Shown here piece after piece: positions 26,410-38,349 of a DNA stretch of 64,000 nt. The translations under genes were made by a program, and so were the position numbers. The stretch comes from Scenedesmus sp. ARA3 (lineage: Eukaryota > Chlorophyta > Chlorophyceae > Sphaeropleales > Scenedesmaceae). Within the stretch, counting starts at the first letter, position 1, and every line of letters begins with the position of its first letter. The stretch covers positions 138,529 through 202,528 of the forward strand of contig RWJK01000982.1 of NCBI GenBank assembly GCA_004335835.1, in the 5' to 3' direction. The notes beneath the pieces were generated by a model. That model was not told where the DNA came from and ran no database searches. It was given only the letters and a program-made list of their open reading frames with translations.

Positions 26410-29400
26410 AGAAGATGCAGCAGGTCGAGTGTGGAGGCGTGATCTTGTCGCCCTGAGGGCGGAATGCCAGGCAGAAGAGGCAAGACGGAATCAGCCACAG
26501 CTGCGGTCGAAACCTGCACAGCAGGTCTCAGGGTTCTATCTTAATATGTGATGTGTTCCACAGCTATGCTCGGTCATCACAAAATGCAAACACCGCGAGG
26601 GTCCTTGCAACGCAGGCAAGCCACGCACACGCCTGCCGCATCCCTCAAGGATAATAACAGCACTCACAAGTCACTCAGCACGCACACATGCACACACAAA
26701 CACTTGCCTCCCCATCTACCCTACCCACACGCACCAGCATGCGCTCCGGGGCCAGATTTGTGATGGTGCCGCTGACGCTGTGGTTGGTCAGGTACATGCG
26801 GTCCTCCCCGATCAACTTGGCCAGGCCAAAGTCTGCCAGCTTGCACACGAAGCCCTTGCCGCCGCTGGTGTGCTGCAAAAAGATGTTGCTGCTCTTGACG
26901 TCGCAGTGCATGATGTTGAGCGTGTGCAGGTGCTCCAGCGCACGCGCGATGTCAAGCAGCACCTGCAGCATCAGAAGAATGTGAGTTATTGTTGGGTTGG
27001 TTTTGAGGTAGATAGGTAAGTGAACTTGTTGTTGAAATTGTTGAGCAAGTGCTGCAACCGCGCGTGATGCCCAGCAGCGGCAGCTGTGCCGTAACGGCAC
27101 TGTTGTTGGTTTGTGTGTGCTGTGCAGTGGGGTGGCTGCTGATATGACGAGCCAGCTGCTGGCCGTCAACATCCACCTGATGTGCCTTAGGCAGTGCCCA
27201 CAGCACACATCATACACTACGCTGTGCGGGCACCCAACCGCGAGTCATCGTCTGTTGCTGCAGCTGTATGCAGTGCAAAGGCATGCTCATGCAGCGACAC
27301 CATCCACGTCCCTGCCATGCGCCATCAAACGTTGCTGCAGAGCATTGCACTGCATCCTGCAGCCTGAACAGGCACACACACTCGCGAGCTCACAAGCAGC
27401 AGCAGCTCCATGCGCACAGTCAGCCGCCGCTCATGCACCCACACCACCCACGTCCTAGCCATGCGCCATCATGCATTGCTGCAGTGCATACGCGGGCTAA
27501 TCCCGACACACTCGCGCGCTCACCAGCAGCAGCAGCTCCATGCGCACAGTCAGCCGCCCCGGGCCGACCTGCTTATGCAGCAGCCCTTTGTTGAGGGCTT
27601 GCCTCAGGTTGCCCATGCGGCACAGCTCCATGACAATAAGGTTGCAGGTGGTCACACTTTCGAACTCGTCGTCGACCTCGCCGGCGCGCAGCCGCCGGTA
27701 GCGGATGCTGCTCGGCGTCGGCGCGGACGACTCGCGGCAACCTGGGGATGGTATTTTTGCGCGACAGGACAGGCGGGAGAATGCCAGCAGTATTGAGAGA
27801 GGGGCCATACAGCAAGTGGCAGGGATCAATCAGTTAGGCACATGGACTTGAAGCAGGGGCTTTGAAGCAGCTTTGGGTTAGCAGCAGTGATGATGCTTGC
27901 TGGTTGCGCCCCACCCGACTACGATGCTTGCAGTAGCCCGCAGCAACTGCATGACGCTCTAAAAGACCGCTGCCACATCGCTGTTGACGTTATGCGTTGC
28001 TAACTTGTTAAATTTGTTGTTGTCATATGCCTGCCCACCTGCCTCCTCCACCAGGTCTGACAGGCACGCAAAGGCTGAGTGCTTCTGTCATGGCCATCTC
28101 CAAACTGTGTTACTACAATGTTATGTTGTTACTTTTGTTGTTATTTTGCCCATCTGCCTCCTCCACCAGGTCTGACAGGCACGCAAAGGCTGAGTGCTTC
28201 TGGCATGGCCATCTCCAAACTGTGTTACTACAGTGTTATGTTGTTACTTTTGTTGTTATTTTGCCCACCTGCCTCCTCCACCAGGTCTGACAGGCACGCA
28301 AAGGCTGAGTGCTTCTGTCATGGCCATCTCCAAACTGTGTTACTACAATGTTATGTTGTTACTTTTGTTGTTATTTTGCCCACCTGCCTCCTCCCAGGTC
28401 TGACAGGCACGCAAAGGTGCGCACGATGTTGGGGTGGCTCAGTGCTTCTGTCATGGCCATCTCCACACTGTGTTACTAGATCGTTATTTTTGTCAATTTG
28501 GTTGTTATTTTGCCCACCTGCCTCCTCCACCAGGTCTGACAGGCACGCAAAGGTGCGCACGATGTTGGGGTGGCTGAGTGCTTCTGTCATGGCCATCTCC
28601 ATAGCGGCCTTCATCAGACTGCGCAGCCGCTGCGGCACGTACATCACCTGGCAGCAGCAGCAGCAGCAGCACCAAGTTGGCCGCAGTTCCAGACGATGCA
28701 GCACCTGTAACCTTTGCTGTGCCAGGGCCATGCTCAAGCGCGTGCCGCAAGAAGAAGCGCGTGCACAGCCAGAAAGTTCAAGCCGCATCAACATGAGCAC
28801 CAGCGGGGTGAAGGCTGTGTGAGCGCACATCATGCGTAGAACCATGTATCTGTAAAAAATAAAAATGAAATACACACCTTGACGGCTGTCTGGCAGCCCT
28901 GCCAGCGCGCCTCGTACACGTTGGCAAAGCCGCCCCGCCCCAGCAGCCGTATCAGCTGCAGGTCGGTGATGTAGTCGTCGCCGTGCTTGCTGCCGCTGCT
29001 GCGCTTGCCATACTGCTTCACCTCGGCTTGCAGCATCTGCGGCAGAAACGGCAGCAGAGCAGTAGCAATGTTCGGTGTCAGCGTTCAATGATCATGTTCA
29101 AGCTGCTGCTCATGCAGGACCACAGAACAACACACCAGCGCGTAACTTTACTGCACACAACTTGACTTGATTTGCAGCACAGGTATTCAGCTGTTGATGA
29201 TCAGTTGAAGTAGCTGCTCATGCAGTTACACACATGCGGCAGACACACCAAACAACACACCAGCGTGCAAAACCACTCGCTGCAAGTCGCACAACACTTA
29301 TTTCAGCGCAGGATCGCCAGGCGGATGATAGCTGCGGCGGGCTATACACTGGCGCAAGCAGCACCCTGGGCAGCCTTCACACATGCAGCCTACTGCCGCT

Positions 29401-31887
29401 GCCGTCCCCTGCGGCCCACCTGCAGCATGCCGCCGGTGATGCTCATCACATCACCTGCTCCTAATTCACACAGCAGCAGCAGCAGCAGCAGCAGCCCGAC
29501 AGATGTAACAGATGCTGAACTGACACACGCCCACCCACCTGCAGCATGTTGCCTGAGAAGCTCTGCCGCGACTTGGAGAGGCTGCCGCTGTAGCTGCCGC
29601 TGCCGCAGCCAGACAGCCGCCGCGGCTGTGCGATGCACTGGCTGCTGGACACATGGCCCTGCATGAAACAAGGCGGAAGTAGACAACAGCAGCAGCAGCA
29701 GCAGCAGCTGGTGAGATGAAACTGCATAGAACGCCGCCAAGGAAGGGCACGATCCGCGTGCAGGGAGGCTATCCTGGTGCTTGCAGAGCATGTATGCAAG
29801 CTGCATGCGCCGTCTTCAACCCTTTACTGTGCACGAGCAAAGCAGCCGGGCGTCAGCAAACACCAGCACCTTCCAGCCCCTGCAGCACAACTGCTGCTGC
29901 CCTCCTGCAAGCAAAACCGCACCTGCTGCACCAGCACCTCCCAGTTCTGCGGCGGCGCCACCAGCCCCTGCAGCACATGTTTCAACCACCCTAAACCCCC
30001 AATCTACCACCCTAAACCCCAACCCCGCCTACCCGCAAAACCGCACCTGCTGCACCAGCACCTCCCAGTCCTGCGGCGGCGCAACTAGCCCCTGCAGCAC
30101 ATGTTCGCCCGCCCTAAACCCTCAACCATCAGCCCTAAACCCCAAAGACCTGCACAGCCACGCCACAGCCAAAACCGCACCTGCTGCACCAGCACCTCCC
30201 AGTCCTGCGGCGGCGCCACCAGCCCCTGCAGCAGCAGCGACTGCAGCAGCGAGGACACTTCCACGATGGTGGCCTTGCTCTCAGCAAAGCTGCTGGGCTC
30301 GTTGTGCGTCACATACACGCCGCCAAAGGCGGAGGAGGAGCCCAGCAGCGGGATGACCACGATGCTGCGCACTGGCTCCTGGCTGCCGGTGAACATGTCG
30401 TCCGCGGGAGGAATCGCGCCCTGCATACAGCACACAGCACAAGCATGTAGTTGTATAACAGCACAAGTGAAGACTCAGGGTACAGGTGGCAAGCGAAGTG
30501 TCAGTGTGATGCGATTCTGAGATGTGTGCGGCACTGTATAGCAGCACAAGTGAAGACTCAGGGTACAGGTGGCACGCGAAGTGTCAGTGTGATGCGATTC
30601 TGAGATGTGTGCGCGTTGCAGCGATGCATAGTGCTGCAGCACGTTCTCTGCAAACGATGTGCAGCTTGCTGCACAGCCACATAATCTGGTGTTTGGCATG
30701 ATTCATGGCTAAAACACAATGTAAGCAACTGGGTTGCCCAAACACACCTCTGTGAACGCAGCAGCAGTGTCGCACAGGAAGCAGGCGCCCTCGATCTGCA
30801 CGGCCGTGGACAGCATGCTGTCTGCAGCTGACACGCGCGTGGTCAGCAGCGGCCGCCAGCCGCCGCTGCTGCTGGTGCCGCACTGCAAGCTGCTGGACTC
30901 CCCGTCAAACAGGCCCACAGAGCCTTGCGAGAAGGACATGGTGGCGCCTGCAGGAAAAGTAACAGAAATGTAACACAATTCAAAATGACAGCTGTCAATA
31001 GATGCGCAGTGTACCTGCAGTGCTTGGGTATGCTGCCGGCTGCACAACAGCAGAGCTTTAGCAACACAGTCAGCGGCAGCACACATAAATACACCTACGC
31101 AGCTTGTAGCACCAGCACATGCTGTGTCCCCTCAAACATAATGCGTTATGTAACATGTTAACAGCTGTTACGTACCGCTAGGCTCCTGGTGCGTCATGTA
31201 CAGCATGAGCACGTGCTGTGCATCCGGACTGAGCAGGCCCAGCTTCACTTCCACACGCACATTGGTGACCGCCTCCACAAGTGCTGCCGAGCCCTGCGGC
31301 ATCAACAACACGCGGCGTTGGCACGGCAAAAGGTGAGAGGAAGGGATAGAAAGGAAAAGCAGGCACTGGCATATGCAGGGAACAGCCATTGCAGCATGGC
31401 TGGCAGCACATCGCCATGCGCCTGCTCACTAACACATGTATACATGCCACATGTCAAGGCAGCATGCACAACACAGCAGCAGCAGCAGCACACCTGGATG
31501 AAGGCTTTCGCGAGTGAGCAGAACTCCTCACACACTGCCACACTCTGCCACATGCATGAACACCAGCGCAGTGTTGCCCAGCGGCAGCAGCGCGCACCTG
31601 GATGAAAGCTTTCGCGAGCGTGGAGAACTCCTCGTGCGTGTCCACCAGGCACACCCTACCCCATGCACAGATACCAACAACACACCTACTATGTTGCCTG
31701 CATACTATTCAGAAACCTACCTGGATGAAGGCCTTGGCCAGTGTACTGAACTCCTCGCGCGTGTCCACCAGGCAGCCTGCCAGCTCTGCCAGGCCGGCCA
31801 TCACGGGGCTCTTCAGCAGGCTGGCCAGGCTGGTGCACACCATGCTCAGCAGAGGCTCCCACCTGAACAGCAGTGGTTGAAGCAGAC

Positions 31888-31933
<46 letters not shown>

Positions 31934-32011
31934 GACAAGGGGTGAGCAGAGGCAGGCTGGCCAGGCTGGTGCACACCATGCTCAGCAGCGGCTCCCACCT
32001 GCGTGATTAAG

Positions 32012-32064
<53 letters not shown>

Positions 32065-33470
32065 GACAACGGGTGAGCAAAGGCAGGCTGGCCAAGCTGG
32101 TGCACACCATGCTCAGCAGCGGCTCCCACCTGCGTTTTGCAACCAGCAGCAGCAGGAGCAGCAGCAGCGGATGGGCGGCAGAGCTGTGCCGAAGCAAGGC
32201 ATGCTCAGCACCGTCTGCCTCCTGCAGCATCATGCACCCCAAGAACACGTCCTGTCCTGTCCTGTCCCTCATGTGGACAGGCCACAGTCCATAGTGACAT
32301 GGCTGCAGTGCTTTGTGTCCCACAGAAGAGCCAACAACCACCAGCGCGCTAGACTCATGCACACCAGCAGTACAGTACACTAGGCAGCAGCAGCAGCAGT
32401 GGCCACGCACCACTCCTCCTGGTATGCGTCGGTGGCAGTTGAAGCCAGGCACAGCACGCCCAGCGGCCGGCCGTGAGCGTCAGCAATGCGCACTGCTAGG
32501 AAGGTGCTCAGGCCGTGCTCCTTGTGCAGATAGGCCCAGTCCTGCCAGCAGCACAAAAACAGTGCAGCAATTAAGTGCAGCATAGAGAGGAGAGCACTGT
32601 CTGAAGCTCGCTTCCAACGCACACTTACTGCACAGTAGCATGGGGCATCGGGAGCAGCAATGCAGCTGCGGATGGGCGGTGCTGCTGCAGTGGTAGTGCT
32701 TCCTGTCTGGAGTGCAAGCATGTTGGCAGATCCCATGCGCTGCGTGCGCTGCTTCTCCATTGCTGACAGGCTGCTGCGACGTTCTGCTGCTGATGCTGCT
32801 TTGCATGTCCCTGCGGACGCTTTCCTGCAAGGCACAGATTATTTAGCCGTACCTGCGGCCACACTTCATCTGCTGCTGCTGTTGCTGCTGCTTCGGGTGA
32901 CCCTGTGCGGTACAGGTGCGGCTTGCCCTGTTGCAGGCATGCACAGGCCGACCAGTGGGCGCCCGACATGAAAACCTGCTGCTGCTGCCACTCTGCGCCA
33001 GGCCCGTATGCGCCAGCTAGAATGCATGTGCCTGGGCTGCCAGTCTGTGCAGCGATGCTGCAGGGCACAAAGCACGCAGCGAGGCAGCAGAAGCGCGAGC
33101 AATGTAGGTAACGGGTGGTGGCGATAGCAAGCAGGCAAGGGTGTGCAGCAAGGAATGGGAGAAAGCGGATCCGATGCATTACCGGCTGCAAGACCCACAC
33201 AAAAGGGCTGCAATCAGCACCTGCAGCATCCAGCACTCGATGCGCCTTTGCTTCATTACACCACAGCGCCGCAGCATCCCTCGCCACATTTGCAGCAGCC
33301 CCCAATCACTGCCACATGCATGCATGCATGCTGCTCCACAAAGGCCGCGCCGCACCTGACTGCTGTCACGCCCATCAGCTGCTGCTGCAGCACCTGTGCT
33401 GCTTGGCAGCAGGTGGCCCAGCTGTTCTCCCCGCAGATGGCATGCAGCTCTTGCATCACTGCCTTGGCCT

Positions 33471-33505
<35 letters not shown>

Positions 33506-34320
33506 GCAGCAACATTAGCGGCCCAGCTGTTCTCCCTGCAGACGAAATGCAGTCCCTGCATCAGCGCGTTGGTCTACACGAGACACCTACCGCAGTGATC
33601 ATGGCAGCAACTGAAGTGCAGCATCAGCATTGCCAGGCTAAAGCGCTGGGCTATCAGTTTGTAGTGGGCAAGAGGGGGTGCATCAGCGCGTTGGTCTACA
33701 CGAGACACCTACCGCAGTGATCATGGCAGCAACTGAAGTGCAGCATCAGCATTGCCAGGCTAAAGCGCTGGGCTATCAGTTTGTAGTGGGCAAGAGGGGG
33801 TGTCCGTTACTTGTTTGCACAGACGGCCGCCAGCCGCTACGCTGCTGCTTCCTGCTGCTTCCAGCTGCACGCTGCCATTGCCACCGCGGAAAGCTACACA
33901 TAACGCTGTTGCGGTTGCAGGGAGCACGAGTGTGCACCTAACCCTGGCCTCGCATGCACCAGCAGACACAGCATGTCATACAGACGCATGTGCTACAGAA
34001 ACAACTGCTGCTGCTGCTGCTGCTCGGGCATGCTTAGCGCACTGCAAGCTACCGGTGTGTGCATGTCACTCATGCTCCTGCACTGCAAGCTTGCTTGCTC
34101 GCTGCATGAGGCTGCCACGGCTCGTTCTGCCACTGCTGCTGTTGACTTTCTGCAGCAGCCTCCGCAAGTTCAAACTACTGCAGCTGTGAGCTCACAGCAT
34201 ATACTGTGCGGCAACAGAATATAAGCGAGCCCTGCAGATACGGCTGACTACAATCACCTTGCGGATGACAGTCATGGCAGAGGTTGCCGGCTGCGCTGGT
34301 TCAGCTTGCTGCCCTGCTGC

Positions 34321-34368
<48 letters not shown>

Positions 34369-34620
34369 TTGCCGCTGTTGCTGCTGCTGGTCAGCCTCAA
34401 CAGTGGCATCTCTGGCTGGCGTGTTGTCTGCATGTGCAGCAGCTTGCACACAACGCTGCTCATGGTGATGCTTTCCAGTGTCTGTGCTGGCCTCTGGCGC
34501 TGCTGCTGCAGCTGCCTTGCTCCCTATGCAGGCCGCCAGCTCCGCCACTGCTGCGTGGTTTGCAGTGACTACTTCAGATGGTCCCGGTTGCTGTTGCCCT
34601 TTGGAGCTGACACAGCCCAT
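25755..34620 (-). CDS. GAF-domain protein kinase with MGC acylation motif
   Basis: Exons: 34620-34258, 33468-33356, 33057-32853 (or 32824-32629), 32541-32411, 31862-31721, 31293-31176, 30947-30748, 30420-30181, 29658-29539, 29036-28878, 28647-28518, 27741-27524, 26962-26735, 26346-26234, 25926-25755; in frame, about 883 residues. The N-terminus MGCVSSKGQ fits N-myristoylation plus palmitoylation, so membrane attachment is likely; a Gln run follows. Two GAF-like cores: FLAVRIADAHGRPLGVLCLA and SIVVIPLLGSSSAFGGVYVT. The kinase domain follows: glycine loop GRGGFANVYEA, Lys in CQTAVK, IVMELCRMGNL, catalytic IMHCDVKSSNIF (HCD, so non-RD), DFG in LADFGLAK, APE in LAPERM, C-lobe MRPRIDLVVQQL. This resembles algal TKL/Raf-like signalling kinases. 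Its ligand is unknown. The stop at 25755 assumes read-through of a possible donor at 25796. Confidence 0.88.
26430..26462 (-). repeat. Exon-edge echo of kinase exon 26346-26234 acceptor
   Basis: Copy of the exon start and acceptor (cgtgatcttgtcgccctg) about 110 bp upstream in the transcript. Confidence 0.85.
27290..27428 (-). repeat. Echo of kinase exon 27741-27524 donor with intron
   Basis: agcagcagctccatgcgcac and the donor region (gagctcac) are copied at 27383-27428; the adjoining intron (gccatgcgccatca...) is copied too, so the unit is about 140 bp. Confidence 0.9.
28027..28470 (-). repeat. Four-copy donor echo array of kinase exon 28647-28518
   Basis: The exon 3' part and donor are repeated with starts near 28032, 28148, 28263 and 28378 (period about 115 bp), downstream of the real exon. 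The copy nearest the exon keeps gtgcgcacgatgttggggtg, whereas the three distal copies share a 20-bp deletion of that piece and are nearly identical to each other. Confidence 0.95.
29408..29440 (-). repeat. Short echo of kinase exon 29658-29539 donor
   Basis: cccacctgcagcatg followed by a diverged exon-like piece (would read SITGGMLQ). Could instead be a small separate exon. Confidence 0.5.
29921..30140 (-). repeat. Two donor echoes of kinase exon 30420-30181 with CCCTAAA blocks
   Basis: aaaaccgcacctgctgcacc plus the following ~45 exon bases occur at 29921 and 30048 as well as at the real junction (30175). Each echo is followed by telomere-like pieces: ccaccctaaacccccaa, ccaccctaaaccccaa, gccctaaaccctcaa, gccctaaaccccaa. 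Confidence 0.95.
30459..30612. repeat. Intronic tandem duplication, about 82-bp unit
   Basis: agcacaagtgaagactcagg through gcgattctgagatgtgtgcg occurs twice with one or two differences. It lies within the kinase intron 30421-30747 and contains no exon sequence. Confidence 0.95.
31485..31660 (-). repeat. Two donor echoes of kinase exon 31862-31721
   Basis: Copies of the exon end (cacctggatgaaggc..., encoding FSTLAKAFIQ) at 31490-31535 and 31597-31655, downstream of the real donor at 31720. Confidence 0.9.
31935..32140 (-). repeat. Two acceptor echoes of kinase exon 31862-31721, with CTG-sense runs
   Basis: Copies of the exon start and acceptor (encoding WEPLLSMVCTSLASL) at 31953-32000 and 32080-32133. 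Each is preceded in the transcript by a CTG run (plus-strand CAG runs at 31888-31930 and 32018-32063). Confidence 0.95.
33510..33802 (-). repeat. Kinase exon 2 acceptor echo and identical 122-bp duplication
   Basis: A diverged copy of exon 2 start (gctgttctccctgcagacga) lies at 33529-33575. Adjoining it, 33559-33680 and 33681-33802 are identical 122-bp tandem copies. Confidence 0.95.
34321..34393 (-). repeat. CAG-sense coding repeat (Gln run) in kinase exon 1
   Basis: Plus-strand ctg/ttg run, which is CAG/CAA in transcript sense and encodes about 20 Gln in the kinase N-terminal region. Confidence 0.95.
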
Positions 34621-36465
34621 GCTCGCCCGGGTGGTAGGTAAGAGGTGGGCCTGCTACCCTGCCTCGTTGCTTCCCATTCCCAGCCACGGCCGAGCGCCGG
34701 GCCCAAGAACAAGCACTAAATCAGTGGTACCAAGCTCAATCAAGGCTTCTGTGGCGGGCTGTGCGCTGCCCGTCAGACGATACGAAAATCTTCTCCAGAT
34801 AGGCTAGAAGTTCCGAGACATGGAGACACGGCAGGTCAATGGAAAGTCTTCAAAATTTTCAGAGATGTATGTGACTTGCCATCCCGAGGCCGCTGAACAC
34901 GATGATGTGCCAAGCCGGACATGACGGACATTAGATGGCGATCCACTCTTCTTGCGACTTCCACTGTCTCAAACTGAACATTGAAGTGATACAAGTGCTC
35001 TTAAACGGCGGTCTGAGGGTGCCAGCTGTGCTACAGTGATGCGTTATGCCGGGGAAATAAAGTCCTGCAAGCTGACTGTTGACGCTGCACAACCGTGCCA
35101 CTATGTGCACAATTTCCTCGATTAGAACACTTGACTGCCAAAGGAATGGTAAAGTGATGGCAGCTGTGATCAGCACGAGAAGCGCTAGGGAACCGTCAGG
35201 AGTGATAAGAGGCCACTGCGGTGACTTTCCCGGTCATGCTAGCTTCATCATCACACAAAGTTCGCTTCGTCCGTGCAATAAGCAGTTTCATAGCTGCTGA
35301 GGGACGAATTGTAGTGGCTGCTGGCGTTGTTAGGCTTTTGCAAATGTCGGCACTGCTTCTACCAGCCTGGCAGGTCAAGTTGACCAGACTATGCACGCGG
35401 CTGCCCGAGTCGGCTGGCAACTCAAAATGCAGGCGCTGGGTGCATGACACGCCCTAAGAATGTAGCATATGTCATGACGGGCGCATCCATGGCGGCCGGC
35501 ACAGTGAGCAGTACATCTCCAACATCAAACACCGCCACTCTTGGACAGTCCTGAGGATGCACTGCAGAAGTCTTGGCACGCCATACTATGGCCGCTATGG
35601 TAGCAGACGAACAGAGAACCGAGGTCTTACAGAGTTTGCAAGCACGCATAGCAGATCCTGCACCCGACCTGGGTACCCTGATTCCTGTTGAACCTCGCGC
35701 GTCAAGCCTCAAAAGGAGCTGTGCTCCGCTCAGCGAGGCTCACATCCGATGTGACAGAGTCTAGTTGAAGCAGCGCTGCAGGGGTACGCACAAACAGCGG
35801 CCTGCTGCATTTTCAGGCGTTTCTTTGTTGTGACTTTGATCACGTTGCCAGTGCACTGGTGGCACGTGCCACTACCTATACTGGCACCCGAGCCGTTTAT
35901 TCACAACCTAGGATTGCACAGGTGACCTCGCCCGTTTGGGGAGCCATTGACAGGCTCATTGGGCAGAGGAGAACAACCAGAGAAATAAGGACCACTGGTG
36001 CCACAGTGTGCACTGCAGAGCTGTCTCTACTAGAAATGCAGCAAACGGAGCAGACCCTGAGGGGCGCAGCACATTTCACCAGACTGTTTACATTCTCACT
36101 GCCGAAGCATATGGCTACAATTGCCGTCGAAGCACATCGCTGAACCCGAAAGAAGGGCCAGCACACACCAATACCAGGCAGTACAACAGCAACAGGGGCA
36201 GTACGCAACTGTCATGCAGGCGCTTGTCACTGACAAGAGTAGCAACGAGACAGCCAGTGCTCAGATACACTGGTGTTATCAGCTGGAAGTGTTACTGGTT
36301 TGCGGGGACGCAAATTACAAGCTTTGGACACAGAGGAAGAGCATACGGGTGTCCCTGCACCTGGTGCCTGCCCTGGCCTGTTCTTGGGATCAGTACAAGG
36401 CTGCAAACTGTCTAAAGTTACGATCACGTATCGTTGACCCCGCTGCTGACCACGGGGCGGCAAAG
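34621..36465. other. Divergent intergenic region, kinase / UBP14
   Basis: 1.85 kb between two head-to-head starts, less repetitive than its surroundings. I see no coding exon, TATA box or conserved element. Confidence 0.5.
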
Positions 36466-38094
36466 ATGGCAGTTGCCGAAGACGTGTTGGACAAGGTCCG
36501 GGCAGGCATGCGGGGCCTGCAGGCGCCAGGCCACTTCGACAAGGTCTATAAGAACGAGTGCATGTACTCGTTTGACACGCCGGAGTCTCCAGGCGGGCTG
36601 TATGTCAACCTGAAGACATGGCAGGTGTGTGAACATCAGCAAGGAAGGAAGGAGGCCAGGAGCATCGCTCATTTTCAGCAGGGCAGGCAGCATGAGTGCT
36701 GATCTTAGGCTTTCCTATCTCTTCACTGCAGATCAGGGTATGCATTGCTGCCGGGGGCAGCAGCTGCACTTGTGCCATGTTTGTTCACCCTGCTGTGCTC
36801 TCACGGTCACTTGTGGATTGCTTGTGGAGCAGCAGCTGTGCTGTACCTACATGCATGATGGATTTCTGACGTGACAAACAGCTTTTCAGCAATGCAGCTC
36901 TCCTGCGTCTGCTTCCTGCAGCCCTGCAGACACCACGAAAGCAGTGCATGCTGCTTCATCTGCTGCTCCTGCTGCTGTACACAACAGTCGCCAGCCAGCC
37001 CAGCAGCAGCCATAATGTTGATTATGATGCTGAAGTTTGACTGAGGTTTGACCGATATTGTTGTGCACCTGTTGACTGCTGCAATCCTGCAAGGGCTTTG
37101 GACAGGATTATGTGGAGCTTGACCAGCGCAAGACAGGCAGTACGTTGTACCTGCACCTGCTGTGGAAACGGGTGCGCACACTGTTGGGCCGGCTGGGTGC
37201 TGCAGCTGCTGTCATTCCAGCGATCTGCAATGTGTGCAGGTGGCAACAGTACCGCAGGGTTTCCTGCAAGCAGCATGCCAGTCACGCATGGCAGGAAACA
37301 GCCAACAAGGTGCTATGATTCCTGCAAGGTGTTCTGGAGACGGCACGCAGCAGGCTCGCTGCAGCAGCAGGGTCGCGTGAAGCAGCAATGGCAATGCGGC
37401 CTGCAGCAGCTGCTGCAGTGGAGCAATCACGTCCACCTGCAGGGCACATATAACAGCTTACCCGCTCACACACATGCCATCAACCCCCCAATTCCTGCCA
37501 CAATCTGTCTCACTTCTGCCACTGCCTTGCTACTGGTATCCCGCATCCGCACATAAACCTCGAACCCTCCCAGATACCTATTCCAGAGGATGAGCTGGCA
37601 GCAGCGGCAGCAGCAGCAGCAGCAGACGCCGCCTCAAAGCCTACCAAGCTTGCGCTGGGCACCGAGGGCGGCTTTGCGGTTGAGCCGCAGAAAGATTACA
37701 CTCTGGACAAGACCGCGGCACTGGTGGTGCTGCAGGGGGGCGGCCAGCCGCGGCTGCGTGTGGATCTGCCATGTGCTGACTTGCCTGAGCTTGTCATTAA
37801 CGTCATAAATGCAATCCAGGTGAGTTATGGTTGCAAACATGTATGTGGTCCACGCTGGACTAATGTCTGACGTTTCATTGCGTACTAATCGATCATCGTG
37901 TGACTCATCTGCTGTGTGTGCCAGGCGCATGAGGGCGCCAGCAAGCACATCATTGCGCGGCTGGCTATGCACCGTTGTTCACAGTCTGATGAACGTGTGA
38001 CTTGTGCTGCTGTGTGTGCCAGGCGCACGAGGATGCCAGCAAGCAGGAGGCAGTGTCTGCTTGGGAGGAGGAGCGCCGCGTGAGCAGGTGAGCC

Positions 38095-38131
<37 letters not shown>

Positions 38132-38312
38132 CGTGCATGCATGCATATATGCACAAGCTACCAACGGCACAGTGCAGTCAGCTCATGCAGCTCAGCTGGA
38201 CACAGCTCAGCTGTTTGCAGCAGCGCGCCAGCTGAGGCTGCATGCTTTGCCGGCTAGAATGCTACATTGGGACAGTTTGGGTGTCTTCTCGCTTCCTGCT
38301 CATCACAACTGC

Positions 38313-38349
<37 letters not shown>

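Noticed and set aside
27984..28822. Plus-strand 247-residue open frame with internal repeats
   Set aside because: It is the antisense reading of the four kinase donor echoes; the repeated peptide is a by-product of the 115-bp array.
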